From contig CM065181.1 of the NCBI GenBank assembly GCA_033026295.1, forward strand, positions 23,687,688 through 23,751,687: a DNA stretch of 64,000 nucleotides. The letters are read 5' to 3'. This DNA comes from Channa striata (lineage: Eukaryota > Chordata > Actinopteri > Anabantiformes > Channidae). Each line of letters starts with the position of its first letter. Within the stretch, counting starts at the first letter, position 1. A model generated the notes under the pieces. It searched no databases. It saw only the letters and a list, made by a program, of their open reading frames with translations, and had not been told where the DNA came from. Below are positions 1-15,089 of the stretch, piece after piece. Both the position numbers and the translations under genes were made by a program.

Positions 1-3000
1 TCCTAAACCCATGATTTGAGGGTTTTTCTTGTGTTTGTCACCACTTCCTTTTATCTTCAGAGTTAATAAAAACTAGTTTCATCATCTGTCTTAAAAAAAA
101 TCCAAACTGGATTCAGACAAAAACCTCCTAAACCTTCCTTTTCAGACCCTTCGCGGTCCCTCAACGTCTCCCCGGTCCACCCCAGGGCCTTACGTTGAGC
201 GCCCTCCCCCCGTGTACCCGTTCTGCCTGACTAATAATCGTTCTGCCGGCATCTTCTGAGATAAAGGAAAATCCCCCGGAGGGAAAATCCCTCATGGCTG
301 CTGCTATTGAATTTGTCCTTAAATCAAGTGAGTGCCAATCATTAGCCCGAGCACACAGAGAAGAAGAGGAGGAAGAGGAAGAGGTCGAGATTCCTGATGC
401 TCAGCTTAATCCCTGCTCACTGGCTGCACAAGCACTTTACGGGAATATCATTAGGAATTAGGAGGGAAAAGCTGGAAACCTGCCCGCAGAGGTTTCACGG
501 AGGAGAGGTTTCCGTGAGCGCCGGAGCATAAACGCGGCAAAGAAAAAAGGAATAAATCACACGACTTTTAATAAGAGTTTAGGACCTGGGGAGCAAAAAC
601 ACGACGACAAGAAGCCCGGATTGATGGTCGGAGCGGCCGTTTTCCAGGAAGACAGGAAAACAACTAAAAGGCTGAAGGAGGAAACGAGTAAGGAGGAAGA
701 AGAGGAAGCCTGAGGGTCCACTTAAGCTAATGAATGGATCGGCATGCACGTGAGGAGGGCGTGCACGTTGTGTTTTAAGGGGCTTAAGCCTTCATCCATT
801 AGACAAATGAGAGGGCAGGAGGGAGGCTCGCGCACACACACACACACACAGTAATCAGTCTTGTGGAGTAATCAGTATTTTTAATGAACACACAATCTCT
901 CACTCCGAGGCTACAGAACACAGTGATTGAATTAGAGCTCCAGCCACAGCCTACGGGGAGCGAGGGATGATGGGAAAGGAGACGCAGGTGACTCCTCGTC
1001 CGCCTCTGATTCGTTTAGGAAACAAAAAGGAAAGTGCACTGACACTTTGCGGGTCTGTCCCTTTATTACTGGTCACCGTGTGAGATGGTATTCAAGAAAC
1101 TTTTTCTTTAGTCCTCATCTCCTGGACACAACCGGACCATAGGGAAAACACGTCCAAAGCCTCCGAGGGTTCAGCGTAGGGATGACGGGGAGAAGTCCGT
1201 GTGCAGGGCCACTGCAGGCCGAATTCGCCTTGGTCACTGTCCAAATGGTAAACTGGACATATGGATCCCCAGCTTTAATATTTCTCTTCTTTATACCATT
1301 TCCAACTTTCTGTGACCTTCTGAACTACAGGGATCAAATGTCACCTCTTAGTATTAACATCGCCAGCTGCTAATTTTATAGAACCATGTGTAGGTGATCA
1401 ACAGTCCTGCAGCGTTTATGACAATTAATAAAACCGGCTGCAGTGAACATGCACCTGCCGCTGTTTCAGGAACTGTTGGGACCCCAAGGTGAAACTGGTC
1501 AACAGCTGGTCAACAGCTGGTCAACAGCTGGTCAACAGCTGGTCAACAGCTGGTCAACAGCTGGTCATCTCTTCACAATAACTTGAAAACAGATGTCGTT
1601 GAGTCTGTACTCAAAGTTGCAAAAGCTTTATATTCAATGGGAGATGATCGCCCCCCTCCCCGCCGCTAACCAACAGCTGCCTTTGGACATCAAGCTGGAG
1701 CGAGAAGAGTTAACACGAACATCTCCTCATCTCTTTGTGCTTCGATTCCTTCTAAGAATGTCCACGCATCCTCGCCCAGCTTGTCCAGTTCTTTCTATCC
1801 CCAAACAGATTATTGGACGCAGGATCTGTAGCTGCAGGTGCAGACAGTCTGCAGCTGGATGTGATGAGGACAAGTCACAACGGTGAGATCAGGTCTGCAG
1901 ATTTTACTGGTACCTACACGTCACATTTACTGTTCCTGCGCTTTAGAAGAGGAAAAAAATCAGGTTTGCTGAGAGCTTTAAAGACAGAGGAAATATTAAA
2001 TCAACTTGGAATATTAACCACCGGCAGTGTGTCATTATGTGCATGTGCGGCAAACACTGGGTATGAAGCCGTGGTACATTCACTCTGAGCCGTCTCTCCG
2101 TCTTTTGACTGATGCTTTCAAAGTCAAAACGAATGCAGAAACAGAGCAAACATGTCGATTTGTCTTTATTTTTACCTTTCGACTGAGGCTAACAGCTCAG
2201 CATCTGATTAAACTGCAGCAGCCCGAGCTCATTTCCATGTGATTTTAATATTCGTCCCCTCAGTCGTCGCTCTGTGAGGAGTCTGAGACTGGCTGCTATC
2301 TGAATCTGATCAAGCTAAAATAGCTCCTCTCACACACACACACCCCGGCCACTCCGGAGGTGTGTTTTCAGACAGTGTGTGTTAGTGGAACACAACATGT
2401 GGTTGATTTTATTAACGAAGCCCAGGAGCCACATCAGAGAGTTTCAGCAGGTCCACACAGCAGACAGGAAGACTTCAGAACATCGCTGTCATGAATCACA
2501 ATGACCAGTGCCTGCTCGATTCAGCCCGTCTCATAGAAGTTCATTTCTGCTGTTGGATGTTTTCCTTACAAGGCTGAGAACAAGCTTTGTTCCACTCAGC
2601 GATTGGGCAACGACGACTCAGGCTGCAGGTTCACGCTCCTGCTTTGTTTAAGTCAAATATGACGTCTGAATCGGAGAATGAGACTTTGTGAAACCACTGA
2701 TCATTAAGTTTAAAAAAGGATGTTTGGAAGCTCCATTCTGCTCGGTAAATACAAGCCGTGAGCTGGCACTTGTTGGACACTCCACTGCAGTACAGGGTCA
2801 CCGTGCGGACGCTTGATTCTCAGACTGTGTTTGGACGTGTCAGATTTCATTGGTGAATGAAGGAATCGAAACACAGAGATGAAAATCAAGTCATGAGAGA
2901 ACAAGCTGCCTTTTATCTTTCTTGTCTCTTTTTGGTCCGTTTCCACGCTGTCCTTTCGTTTTCAACCCACTAACCATGTTTCTGTGCCTTAATGAGGACA

Positions 3001-6000
3001 ATGAAAAGAACTATGACAATAAGGCGCAGGCTCCAAAGAAGCACGAGGATCATTTAGTCATTTTTCAGGTGCTAATGAAACAACGAAGCAGCAACGGCCC
3101 TCCACGTGGAGGAGTTCCAACGAGTCTCGACTGAACCTCTTAAGTCCTCGTCTGACAAAATGAGAACAGTTAAACGGACCGGACCCTCTAGACTTCAGAG
3201 ACGTTGAAAGATCACCTTCAGGTAATGATCTTTTTCTCTTCCGCTTTTTTAACTCCCACGTGAGCTGGAGCCCGTCTAACATTTGGAGTCGGGAGTTTCT
3301 CCGCAGCTCCCGTTTTCTGGGTCAGACAGGAAACTTTGGCCTACTCAAAATTTGGAACACGGTGTAAAAAACAAATGAATAATACCTGCTCAAAGTGGGC
3401 CACCTCCAAGGCCAGATGACCAATAGGAGGTGGAGAAGAGTCTCCCCAAACACTCAATCTACTTTCTTTCATTTCCAGACTGTGAGACAGAGAAGCAGCA
3501 GACGTGTGATGCAGGCTTTTCATTTCTGAGCGGAAACGAGGTCAAAGACTGAGACGCAGCTCAAAACTTTCAGGGTGAAAAAGGGGCCAAAGTGGGACAA
3601 AACAACAAACACAATCACCAACCAACTCGGGGAGAAGAGTCCGATGATTTCACCACCTTACGTACTGACAGATACCTCCTATTTAACGGTTAGCAGATTC
3701 TCATGAATGTTAGCCTAAGATGGAAAAAGTACTGTACACATAAATACTTGAATCAATAATTTCAGTGTGAACAACAAACTCGGATTTCGCAGTGGAGGAA
3801 AAACGGAGACAACAGCCGCTGGCATTGACCGGGGTAGGCGGATTTTTTCTGTCCCATGAAATGTCTGTTACCCGGTCCGTAGACGTGGATTAGTGGGACC
3901 TGTTGCCACCTCGTAGACCGCTCCATCGGCTGATACAGGTGTGATGACAGCTGAAAACAGACTTAAGGGCTGTGCAGACCTTTAACTGTTTTGATGCGGC
4001 TGTGGTGTCCCATGTCTGAGGACAGTCGTCGCTAAGACCACCTCATGCTAGCAGCCGCTCAGAAATACTCCAACTACTTTGTTTTTAGTAGTTTCACATT
4101 TGAATCAACGTAGCATTTTAAAAAGAAAATTTGTTTTTTTACACATTCACAAACTAAACTTCATGCCAGAAGTGTGGCTTCACAGCTCCAAAGCAAATGT
4201 GAAAATTCAAACAAGAGCTGTTTTGGATGGATAAACTAGATCTAGTCTGCAAAAAAACAAAAAAAAAAAAAACAGGCCTCCTCACGCCTACCACGATCAG
4301 GATTTTCTGGCTCTGGTGACGGACGCAGACGGAGGATTAGTCAAACGAAACGCTTGGTAGTTTATGGAGAGTTCAGAGGTAACACACAGATGCTCCTCAG
4401 GAACATACCTTCACATGACAGCACACACTAAATCACTGACACATGGAGCGTTTAAGGAGGAGGAGGTCAGCAGGTTTTTCCAGTTGGGGGCACAGACACT
4501 GGAGGGACTCTAGGAGGAGGTCGAATCTTAATCCACAGACAGACGTAGTGAGCCACCCTCCCCCACTAACTGCTCAAGGACACCCACACACAAACACAAC
4601 AAAGAGCCGGGGGGAGATTAACCCCTTCAGTCTTTTAATGTCTCACAAACGAGGTCACGTTCACAGTAATTGCATATTCTACAGCGGTCGGACTGACGGG
4701 CCCTGAGGATTCAAACCAACAACCTCCCTCACACTACAGCCTGCTGCTGAAAATTGACATCATGCACTACTTGTGCTCACGGGGACAGAAAAGACGCCAG
4801 CAGCAGTAAATCTGCTGCTGCGTGTCTGTGCTGTTTCACTGGGCGGTGGGACATCTCAGGCCTTCAGCAGGACTCAGATCAATAATCCCTCCCCGTCTTA
4901 ATCCCTGACCTCAGAGAGGGGCAGGGGAGGGAAGGCAGAGCCGACTCTGTAATCTGGTGAATGTCTGGGTGGGAGCAGGCTTCACCTGAATGCATCTGTC
5001 TCCAAACACCAGTGAGAGCTGCCGACTCCTGCTCCTCTGAGACAACAGCAGGTGATAGAATCACGTTGTAGAATATAACCATTTTAACCAACACGTCTTC
5101 ATAGTACGACGTTGGTCCAACACAGCAAGTCTCTCCACTCCAATGACAAGAAAAGAAAACAACCTTTAGCTTCACTAACAGTGTAATCAGGACATTTCAC
5201 GAAAAATAAATTAATATCCACTTTGTTTGCTGATAACTTCTTCATTCAATAAGTTCACACATCGGAATATTAAAATGTTGCCGTGCTCCCTTCACCACAC
5301 GACTAAATGCTTTCAATCTCTCTACAGTCTGGAAAAAATAAGTGTTTGTAATGTTCCATTTGTTTTCTGACTACTTCTCCCTCACTTCAGAACTAACACT
5401 GGGACTGAAATTTTTTATTTTTACAGCTGACCTTCCTGGCTCTGACGCTGCCAACATACTCAACGATATCTTGCCAAATTTTGGCTTTATTGACAGCTTT
5501 AAATCCCACTTCTCATGCTGCCAAATAAAAACACTCCTCTGCAACCAAAACACCAAATGCTGCTTCAGTTTGTCCCTTCGTCTTGGATCTTTCTGCGCGT
5601 CCTGTCCTGTGTCCGTTGTGATGGAGAAACTGCTGCCAAGCAGCACCTTCCTCGACAGGCCAAGAGTCAGCAAACGGCCCAAAAATCACTCATCAAATCT
5701 ATTCACACCAACTCCTACGATCCTGTTTGCTTCGTCTTTCTGACCAATATCAATGTTTTCTGCTCAACATGCGGCTGAAAAACTAAGTAAAACGGAACAG
5801 ATCAACCACACGATGAAACGAACAAATCGGATGCGTAAACAACTCACTAACGTTCACTTTTGCTGATGGTCTGTACTATGAGTTGCTACTGTACGACAGT
5901 TTGATCCGTAACCTTCAGAGCTCTTCACTCTGCATTCTGTCACGAGAATTCAAACACCAGAGCAGAGACACCAAGGAGACAGCAAAAGAGGACGGTCGCC

Positions 6001-9000
6001 CCATGTTGCCTTTGTCAGATTCAAAAGGTTGAACACACTGCAAATAAAAAAGCCAACATCCAACTAGTTCATGTTACGCCGCTGCACATACAAAAACCGT
6101 TTTCCTTCCACAACCCATATGATGAGAAGCTGCAAACGGCCCTACAGGAGTCATCAGAATTTAGTCGCTATGCAAACCTAAACAACCAAGGGATGTGTTC
6201 TCTGTTGCCAATGTGACGACTGATTCGGATGTAACACAGCCAACCTGAGTCCACCCAGTGGCAACTGTGCAGTGGCCCACAGTCAAGCATTGGTTCTCAG
6301 CCGGAAAACCTTAGATTGGTCCATGCAGGCTGGGTTGAGTGGCTGCTCCAGGTAAAGGACTCGGGCCTTATTCCAGATTGAGGGTAAAGTCAAGCTTTGG
6401 CCTTACAGGTGGATTGATGCAGCATATCGCAATGAAGAGGGAGTCTACATTATAACCCTCATCTAAGGTCACAAGCTTTGAGTAGGGCCCAAAACATTAA
6501 ATACAAGCATCCCCATGAGTTTCCACTGTAGCTTTAGAGACGGGATACAAAGTTCGTCGGGCTCCTTCAGCGGATGTCCGCCTAAAGAAGGATTCACAAA
6601 CACACACGCAGTTCTTACTGTTGTAAACAGCAATGTCTTGTTGATTCTTACTGCAGAAAATCAAGGACAATGCTTTCATCTCTCCAGTTATCTGCAGATA
6701 ATCAGATTGTGGAGGATTCGTGGGGATTGGAAATCAACAGGCTGCTCAGTTTTATTTTCTTTCCAGTTCGGCTTATGCAGCAGCTTCTCCACAAATGTCC
6801 AACAATTGTGGAACTACAGCCTTGTTCAGCACATATCGCACGATGGAGAGAAATAAAACGATGTTTAGGTTTTATGTTTATGAGAGCACGAGGACAAGAA
6901 AGAGGAACGTGTGGACAGAGAAAGGAAGACAGACGCTTCAGTTCATTACACTTCATCTGTCTTTAAAATGTGAGCCTTTGGAGGACGAGAGAGAGAGAGA
7001 GAATTACTGAAAACACACAGAGGTCTAATTATCCAGAATGTGACAGAAAGAGAGCACTTTGTGGTAATAACAGCCAAACAGAAAGACGGTGGGACAGAGA
7101 GAGAGAGACACAAGGACACACAGACAGAGAAAGAGCTTTATAGTAACGACGGCGAAACGAGTCGACTGACAGATCAGAGTAGAGAAGAAGAAGAGAGAGC
7201 AGCTTCATTCTGTGGTTTTGTTGTTGTGGGACAACTGTTCATCTGCAGCAAGACGTGACCCAAATATCAGCACATCAACGCCGCGAGAAGAAAGGAAACA
7301 CAAAAACACACCACGTCCTCTTCTACACTGAGATTAGGAGGGTTTTTTATTTGGCAGAACTGAGGCATCAAGTGGTGACTTTTACTATCACTTTAAGGAT
7401 GGTTTCATTATCTTACAGTCAAGATTATGTCTTAAGGCCCTCATGTCACTTCATTAAATGGGCAGACATCAATCTTCTACAATCAGAGTAAAATGTCTTT
7501 GCTGTGAAAGATCCCGCCATGTCCTTTTCAGAGTTACATTCTCCCAGTTGCACTTGAAGCTGATGAACTGGAGACAGAACATCCAATGTACAGTGTGTCA
7601 GAAAATTACTGACGGTGTCCAGTGTCCTGCTGGACTCAGGGTAGGTACAAACCACATATTGAAGGAGCTAAAGAAACACACCCAGAGCACTCAGTCAGGA
7701 CTGCAAACTCTGGCAATGCATTTGACAAAATGTTTTTAGCTTATGGTCAATGAGATTTAAGTTTCTTAGTGTCATGTTGGCGTCTATATAGCAATACAAA
7801 AATTCTTAATCTGACATCTGGCTTCACAAAAACTGAATTTATAGAACAAGCCATCAGTTTAAGGTTTAAGCTAACTTCAGAACACCCCTGTTGATGCTGT
7901 TTAGAGGCTTCACTGTCCCAGGCTTTAGCAGTATTGTCATGACTCCAGTGGAACACGTTTAAGCAGAGACCGGCAGAGGTGGACCACACAGGGGAGGCAT
8001 AAAACTAACGTGCAGAGATGGAGGCCGAAATCAAAGCTGCTCTGAGCCGGCGTCTGATGAGCCCGAGTAAAAATAGGAGGCAGGTCGCTGCAAGGACAAG
8101 GACATGATGCGTCTGTCAAACTCAATCGTCAGCCTGAGAATCTGCAGTTTCTTTCTCTGCTTCAGGGACCACAAACAGAGCTGAACCACTTCCCGTCCAC
8201 CGTGAGAGGAGTGGATTTTGGAGACATGAGGGCAGGAGGTTTGAGTCTTTATTCAGCAAAGGTTAGTTACCCTGAGAAATCTTCACCTCTACTATACTAG
8301 ACCAGAAACAGTGGTGGATCTCAGGGTCGTCAAGGGATTTCAATGACCTCCAGCAAGAAAGACACAACAAGAACTACGTGTTCCCTCAAGGAGCGTTCAG
8401 TGTGAGGCAACATTTAAGCTGCTTGTCTCCTGTGAAGCCCAGACAGTTTCGGTGAACAGCTGTGAACGCAGCTTCTGAACGGTCGACTGCTCCGTAGGTG
8501 AGAAAACAGGAGGTTTGATAAAGACGAAGTAAACAGCTTTGTTCAAACAACAGTTTGAGTTTATGAATCCTGTTATTTTACATTGTGCCCTGAACTGTGA
8601 CGAACCTGCAACGACGAGATGATTAGAAACCGCCAAATATTGGCATTCAGTCATATTTTAATCATTATACTAAACGTGGACTAACAGGACACGTTCGTGC
8701 AGCCTTCAAATGGCCTTTACATTCGAAACACCAACACGCAAAGGCATTAACTGATTAAATCCACCACTGTTCTACACAGGACCTGTATAAACTGTCAAGC
8801 AGGTCTTTCAAAATGTCACTTCCAAATGTCTCCTTACTCTGGTTTTCTAATGGCTTTACTACACAGTTATTTTTCTTCCATCTTAACTTTGCAAAGAGAA
8901 GAAAAAACTCCCTAAACTGTTACCAAAAAATGTCTTTATGTGCACCTGCACTTTCCCAAATCCACATAAAAAAAAAGTGTCAACAACTTTTAAGATGCAT

Positions 9001-9795
9001 GTCTTCAATTTCCATCACATTCAGGATTTGTACAAATGTCCCTCCACAAAAATATCCAGAAACATCTTCACTTTCTGTTAAACATCCAAGTCGTCCCTAG
9101 CAGGACATACAGCAGTCAAAGAGCCACACTCGGGTGACACGGTAAAATAATGTGTCCTGACGAGGAACGACAGGTCACACACACAGGTGATGTTATGCTA
9201 ATGAGCTCGTTAAGTCACTTACTTAACGCGCTGATTGGCAAATGCTCTTTAGCTCATTCTTCACTCGTTAATGTGAATTTATGCGGCGACAGACTCCAAA
9301 CTGGAGTGAGATCATGTGACTGAAGTGTGGAGAAACTCGGGTGTTACACTTTACGCTGCCGATCAGCTTTTCATTCAGAGACAACTTGTTACTACCGGCT
9401 TTAATTTGACATCTGCATATCTAAAGAGCACACTGAAGGTTCTGCAACGTTTTTTACATTTTATGTGACTTCCTGTTGCCACAATGAGATTTGGAAAAAC
9501 TGACTGACGGAATCTTTGGCAAACTCACCCTACGACCAGCGGATCTCTAATTTCACTGGTGATCACATGTATCTGCTGGGACCCAGGAAGACAGAAGGGA
9601 AAAGAAACGACTGCTGTATTTACAAAGGCATCAATGCTGCGGCAGCATCGCTCTCAGGTGCTCGTTATCTGTGCCGTGCTTTTCGACATGCAACTCAGAG
9701 AAGATCAATACCACAAAATAAAGTCGGTGTCCTTGAAACCCTGCAGTTGCCACGTGTCTGAGTGTTTAGCACTTTGGGCAGGCAGGCGAAGCCCG
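1..9795. other. non-coding stretch, no gene recognised
   Basis: I see no open frame with a recognisable protein or a convincing exon chain on either strand. The short frames present are low-complexity or lack flanking splice signals. Visible content is a short CA run near 831-850, an 11-bp minisatellite at 1493-1566 (listed separately), an A-rich tract near 4254-4272 and scattered purine-rich tracts. An octamer-like ATGCTAAT word sits near 9,195 in a stretch that could be a conserved non-coding element, but this cannot be judged without alignment. If the promoter-like block at 29 kb is real, this stretch may be intron of that gene. Confidence 0.6.
1493..1566. repeat. 11-bp minisatellite carrying an E-box in each unit
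   Basis: Six perfect copies of the unit AACAGCTGGTC run from 1501 to 1566, preceded by a partial copy from 1493. Each unit contains CAGCTG, a canonical E-box for bHLH factors, and a GGTCA half-site-like word. The 11-bp period is close to one helical turn. Function is unknown; array perfection suggests recent expansion. Confidence 0.9.
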
Positions 9796-9830
<35 letters not shown>

Positions 9831-9848
9831 TCACTCACTCACTCACTC
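9796..9848. repeat. compound tetranucleotide microsatellite
   Basis: A TATC/CTAT run covers about 9796-9830, nearly nine units, followed directly by TCAC units to about 9848. Confidence 0.92.
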
Positions 9849-12129
9849 TGCAGGTTTGAAATTTCACTGTTTCCATCTACTGTTTCTGTTCCATCTACAG
9901 TAAAAAAGATGAAAAAGACATTTTTTCACATGACTCCTGTGACCTGTTTTTGGGTCATTTTGTCCTTCTCTGGCAGCACCTTTAATAACGTATAAATAAT
10001 ACATTTCCTGTGCAGCTGGCACCAAAACTCTCAATTTGTAGCAGTGCGATTAGTTTGAACCTGAGCACAGGAAGCAGGTCAGTGGAGGCCATTTATCAGC
10101 CTGTCAGAGGAAATACTGTACACAACAGAGGAGGAATGTTGGTTCTTCTGTGCCAGCCCTGGCTGTAATTAAAGCCTTTGTTCGTCTTTATCTGTTTGTT
10201 AACTTTTGTCTCACCGTTTGTTTACTGTCGTCTTATCTTGTATCGTCTGCAGCCTGCGGACACAGATATTGTTTTCCTGTTTAAGTGAAACAGCGGATGG
10301 GACTTCGTTGGTGGATGTTTGCATGAAGGACATTTACTCTAAGTGCAACAAATATTTAAGAGAACTCCAGGTTAATGATTAAGGGGTTTTCTAATAGGTT
10401 TCCCGATAAGTTAAGGCTTTTTCTAAGTCGCTTTAGATGTCCTGAAAAATTGTCCCGAAAGGGTGGACGACATATCCAAACAGAGTTTATATTAACAGTC
10501 AAAAAAGAACCTCCTTACCTCGAATTCTGTCCAATCAAACAAGCTTCACAGGACAGCCAATCAAATCCAGGTGGAGAAGAAGCGTCCGGACTTCTTCCTC
10601 TTGTTCCGGGGCTGATAAAGTCCTTTATTTATAATTCTGTGGAAACAAGGGAAGAAAGGAAAAAGTGAGTTCATCCTTGTGGACTGGAGGAAGGATTCCC
10701 CGAGCACCACAGGGACCAACAGCTTTCAACTTTTAGCACGTAGGTTGTTATTTACTACAGAATAATATCTGGTTGCTACATTTATTTCAAAAACAACTGT
10801 GAGGAAGCATTTGTTCGCAAAGAAAGAGTTCATTTCAAAGAGAAGTGGACAGATGAGATCTGCCCAACGTTACGTTGGTACTGACGAACACGATCACATC
10901 TGTCAGCTTTTAACGTACAAGTGGAACATGAAATGCAGTTTGTTGTCCTATAAATACAGAAACCGTTTAGGTTAATCCACTGGAAGCCTTTTCTGCTTCC
11001 TGTTTCAGCTGATGCCAAACAAGAGGTTGATGGTATGACACAAACATAAAAAAATTATAATTCCTTTATTCCTACGGGTTCTATGACACGCTCCATGACT
11101 CCAACAGTGACACTCACACATCAGTTAACACCAGTTTTTGTTTTTTCATGTCGTCCGCTGTGAGTCTGAGCTCACTTTATCTTTCCGTGATTAAACTCCG
11201 GACTCCACGGCTCAACAGGAAAACACAAACTGATCACTGCTGCCAACATCTTCACAAATCTGAGGGTAAAATACACACCGACAGTAGCGGTGTCGCCTCG
11301 CTGCCTCACAGCATCCACAGTGACATGGACAGAGGACAGGTGGACGGGTGCTCCGAGTCCCTGCTGGGCGCTCGCAGAAGGAGCCCTTTGAAGTCCAGAA
11401 CACGCAGGTAATCCCACAGTGGAGCGTCAAACAACAGCGTCGTAAGGACTCGGGCCTGAGGCTCAGACTGCGTGGACACGTCTCAGCTCCCGTGTTGCGT
11501 TGCTGTGGTCTTTAAGCTCGTGCTGCAGTTTGTTCCGATGTCCCAGTGAAGGAGGGAGAAACAATCTGGAGTTTATTGCATCAGATGATCAGGCCGTGCT
11601 GCAGAGACGCTAACACATAAAACCGCCAGACTGCGGTCAACAAAGCTCAGCAGCTCAATTTGAGATGTTGAACTTTAAGACTGAAAACAGGGAGACAGCA
11701 GAGAAGACACGGGACGTTTCCTTTCACAATCCTTCAACGTGCATCGTGTTCTTTGTTTCAGCCATTTCACCTGTGATGTTTTTTTTCACCATAATCCAGA
11801 CGTCGGTTCCAGATCTCAGCTTTAATCAAGGGGTCTAATTGAAAAATGAAGCTGTTTCTTTCTGAGGCAGAAAGAAGACTCATAAGTCTGTTTGTGCAGC
11901 CGGTCAAAAAAAAGGACAACCAGGAGCTGAGAGAAGCTTAGACTCTGATTCTTATAACACACAGACTCATTTAGTTTGTGATGAATTCACTCTTTCCCGC
12001 TTTGCAGCTCGGAGACTAAATCCAGCAGCAGTAAATAAAGCGACTCGGCACACTGCTGACGCTCCATTACTCTCTATAAGCTGAGTGTTACTGCAGCATG
12101 CTGCTTCACTTTAAACTCCTCATTTCAAA

Positions 12130-12131
<2 letters not shown>

Positions 12132-12172
<41 letters not shown>
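12132..12172. repeat. CA-dinucleotide microsatellite
   Basis: An uninterrupted alternating CA tract of about 41 bases that ends in degenerate ACGCACACGC. Confidence 0.95.
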
Positions 12173-12180
<8 letters not shown>

Positions 12181-12314
12181 GGCTTTTACCCAGCAGCCCC
12201 TGCAGCGTCCTCTGACGTGGCGGCACTCACAGTGAACAGGCCTCGCTCATTAACAGCCTGCTTCATGTTTTCATGCTGAAACTCACAAGATGCTACAAAT
12301 CTATGTTCTAGATC

Positions 12315-12315
<1 letters not shown>

Positions 12316-12357
<42 letters not shown>
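12316..12357. repeat. CA-dinucleotide microsatellite
   Basis: An uninterrupted AC tract of about 42 bases, only about 140 bases from the preceding CA tract of similar length and the same orientation. Confidence 0.95.
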
Positions 12358-12359
<2 letters not shown>

Positions 12360-15089
12360 TCCTGTTGACTTTCTGATTGGTTCAAACTGCCTGAGCTTTT
12401 AACCAGTGTGAGAAGAAACTTCATACTGAGACTGTTTCTTCTCCACCTTCATTTTCCTTAAGAGAAAATCATTCAATGTGTTGTGCAGCTCAAACACGTG
12501 GACAGTTCACTGTCCGCAAAGACAGAAGAAAAGCAGATGTTCAGTCAATCAGAAAGTAAAACACACATAAGATCTGATGCACATTCACCTACTACAAATG
12601 TTTCTTCTTCTAATTAACGTGAGTTAATTTATAACTTTTTTAATACACTCCACCATTTTTGTTACTTGCGATAAAAAATTTGTACTAAGCGAATGTGCAC
12701 AAAGTTTAACGTTCGTAATAATTTCTCTTTCTAGCACTGTTTATATTTGTAGAACACTTTGAGGACGAGTTCAAAACTTACATCCTGTCAATAGCTGGTT
12801 GCAAATAGTTTGAGTGAACATTTCAATAAAGGGTATTTAGACAAAGCAGTCTTTGTTACATGGTTGGGTTTAGACTTTCACAGCAATTGGTAAAGGTTAG
12901 AAAAAACAACATTGTGGTTTAGAATGATGAAGAAAAAAGCTCACCAGCCACTTCAGAAACTATGACCTTATTAATCGTTGGGAACCCACACAGGACACTG
13001 AGGGGTTGAGCGTGATGGTTCTGCACAGAACTGTCGTTTATTTAAACAAAAGGTTTCATTGGAACATAATCCATCCATGGACATTTGTGTCTGCAGTTTG
13101 GATGAAAGGAGCACAATTTGTAGGAGCCACATTACTTGCAAACACGCACACTTTACAGAAAATGGCTTTATTATCACCCTGATTAATGAGATGATAAACG
13201 ACAAAGACGTGACAAACTTGCTGTGCTGTGCATTTATTGAAACCTTACATATCTAAATCGTTTTTGAATTTTCAGATGAATGTGACACACACGACTAACA
13301 GCATGGATGGAACCAGACTACACGTAAATGACCACAAATCTTTAAAAAAAAGGATAAAGAAAGAACTGGTTTCAGGGCTGAGACTGAGAGCCCCAGCAGC
13401 AGACGAGCACAGACAAACGTGAGTCCACGTTGCCAGCAGCTCGATGAAGCAATAAAGAGCCTCTCATCAGAGCAGAATACACAATGAAGAGCCTCCGTCG
13501 TTTGCAAATGAAGCTATTATCTAACTGCAGCCGAGATAAGTGAGTAACTTTCTGCTCCATCCGCTCCTCCTGAGACCACGCTGGGGTCTAGATGGCATCG
13601 GAGAGCAGTGTTTGGAGCTTCAAAGCTGAAACCCCCTCCCCATCAGTCATCACATGGCAGAGACCTTGAACAGAAGTGGCAGTCTGCTGCAGCTGTCGGT
13701 GGAAATAAAAGAGGAGTGAGGGTGGAGGCGAGCAGGAGACGTGAGTTATGGGCCACGGCGGCCAGCAGGTCGAAGCAAATGAGCCGAAAACGGCTTCAGA
13801 GCAGGAAGCTGGGCCCAGGTGGAGACATGAGGAAAGTGAGGAGGCACAGAAAGCCTCCAGTCAAATCCATGCAAACGCGTTGGCCACGTGTGCCGTGATT
13901 GGGATTTGATCACAGGTGTGCAGCAGAGGAAATCTGAAAACTCCCAGGGTTGAACCCTCCTCCACCCTCGTCTTTGTGTCACACAAAGACAAACCTCCGG
14001 CTGCTGCCTGCAGAACAAAGGCTCAGACTGACAAATGTAAACTGACAAAATAAAACTGCGGACAGGACGCGGCAGAGCGGGCGCCGATTATCAAATACAA
14101 AGCTCGGCCTCACACAAGCCGGAAAAGCTGCTTGGAGTGGAAGACTATTAAACTACGGCAGCAGAAAAACACCTTCGCGTATGTAGAAGATCCCATTTAT
14201 AAGTGGAGGCTCTGCAGGAGGAAACTAACAGATGACACACAAAGCACAGTTGTAATGCTCGGTCTGCCACGGGCTAATGGCTGCATTTGGATTCACGTCT
14301 GAAGAAGGACGTTGAAGGACAACATGAAGACTCGCAAAAGACAAGTGTGAGCGAAGGCACCTGAAAGAAGGCGCTCTGCTTCTGTCTGGCACTTAAGTCG
14401 GACTTCAACCGGGTTCCTCCATCCACAGGAGACTCCCCTGTGTTTGTCCATCAGTGTCTTATCACACAAATACGCTGCTCCCAGGAAACCAAAGTCTTTT
14501 ACGTTTTACTTGATGCACAACAAGGATGAGATCAAAGGGACTCACCGATGCACAACTAACCCTCTATTTTTCATCCATATTGAAAGCGAGATGCAATATT
14601 ACAGATGGACGTCACACGAAATGCCACAGCTTGAATATCAGGATGAGGCCTGCAACAGTTTAATGCAAACGGGCAGAGCGTTAAACTAGTTCACCCCAGT
14701 TATGACCACTGCAAACCATGACGAGGTGTTCTTCCGTATCGTTGATTCAATGCTGAAACAGGAAATAAGTGACGGCTCTGCACCCGATAACATCACTGAG
14801 CACTTTTTGATAGCGAAGCACCTCAATGTCTCTTTCTTTGTTCAAAATCAAAAACTAAACTACACATGGAAACATACCGACACATGCGGCTCGGAGCTAA
14901 TCCGCAGCCTGACGAGCTGCGAGGCTCCAGCAGAGTTAAACTGGTCCCGCTTCACGCTCACACACACCGCGGGTTAATACGTGTAAATCTGCTGCCGCTT
15001 CCTGCACGAAAACTGTCAGAGCTGTCGCCTCATGCAGATTCACTGGACCCGTATCAAAGCCACAGTGAGTTTACAGGCTCTGCACAAGC

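Noticed and set aside
721..803. Apparent inverted repeat around two CTTAAG words with a CACGTG E-box between them
   Set aside because: The matching words occur in swapped order on the two sides, so no single hairpin can form; treated as coincidence or an unproven conserved element.
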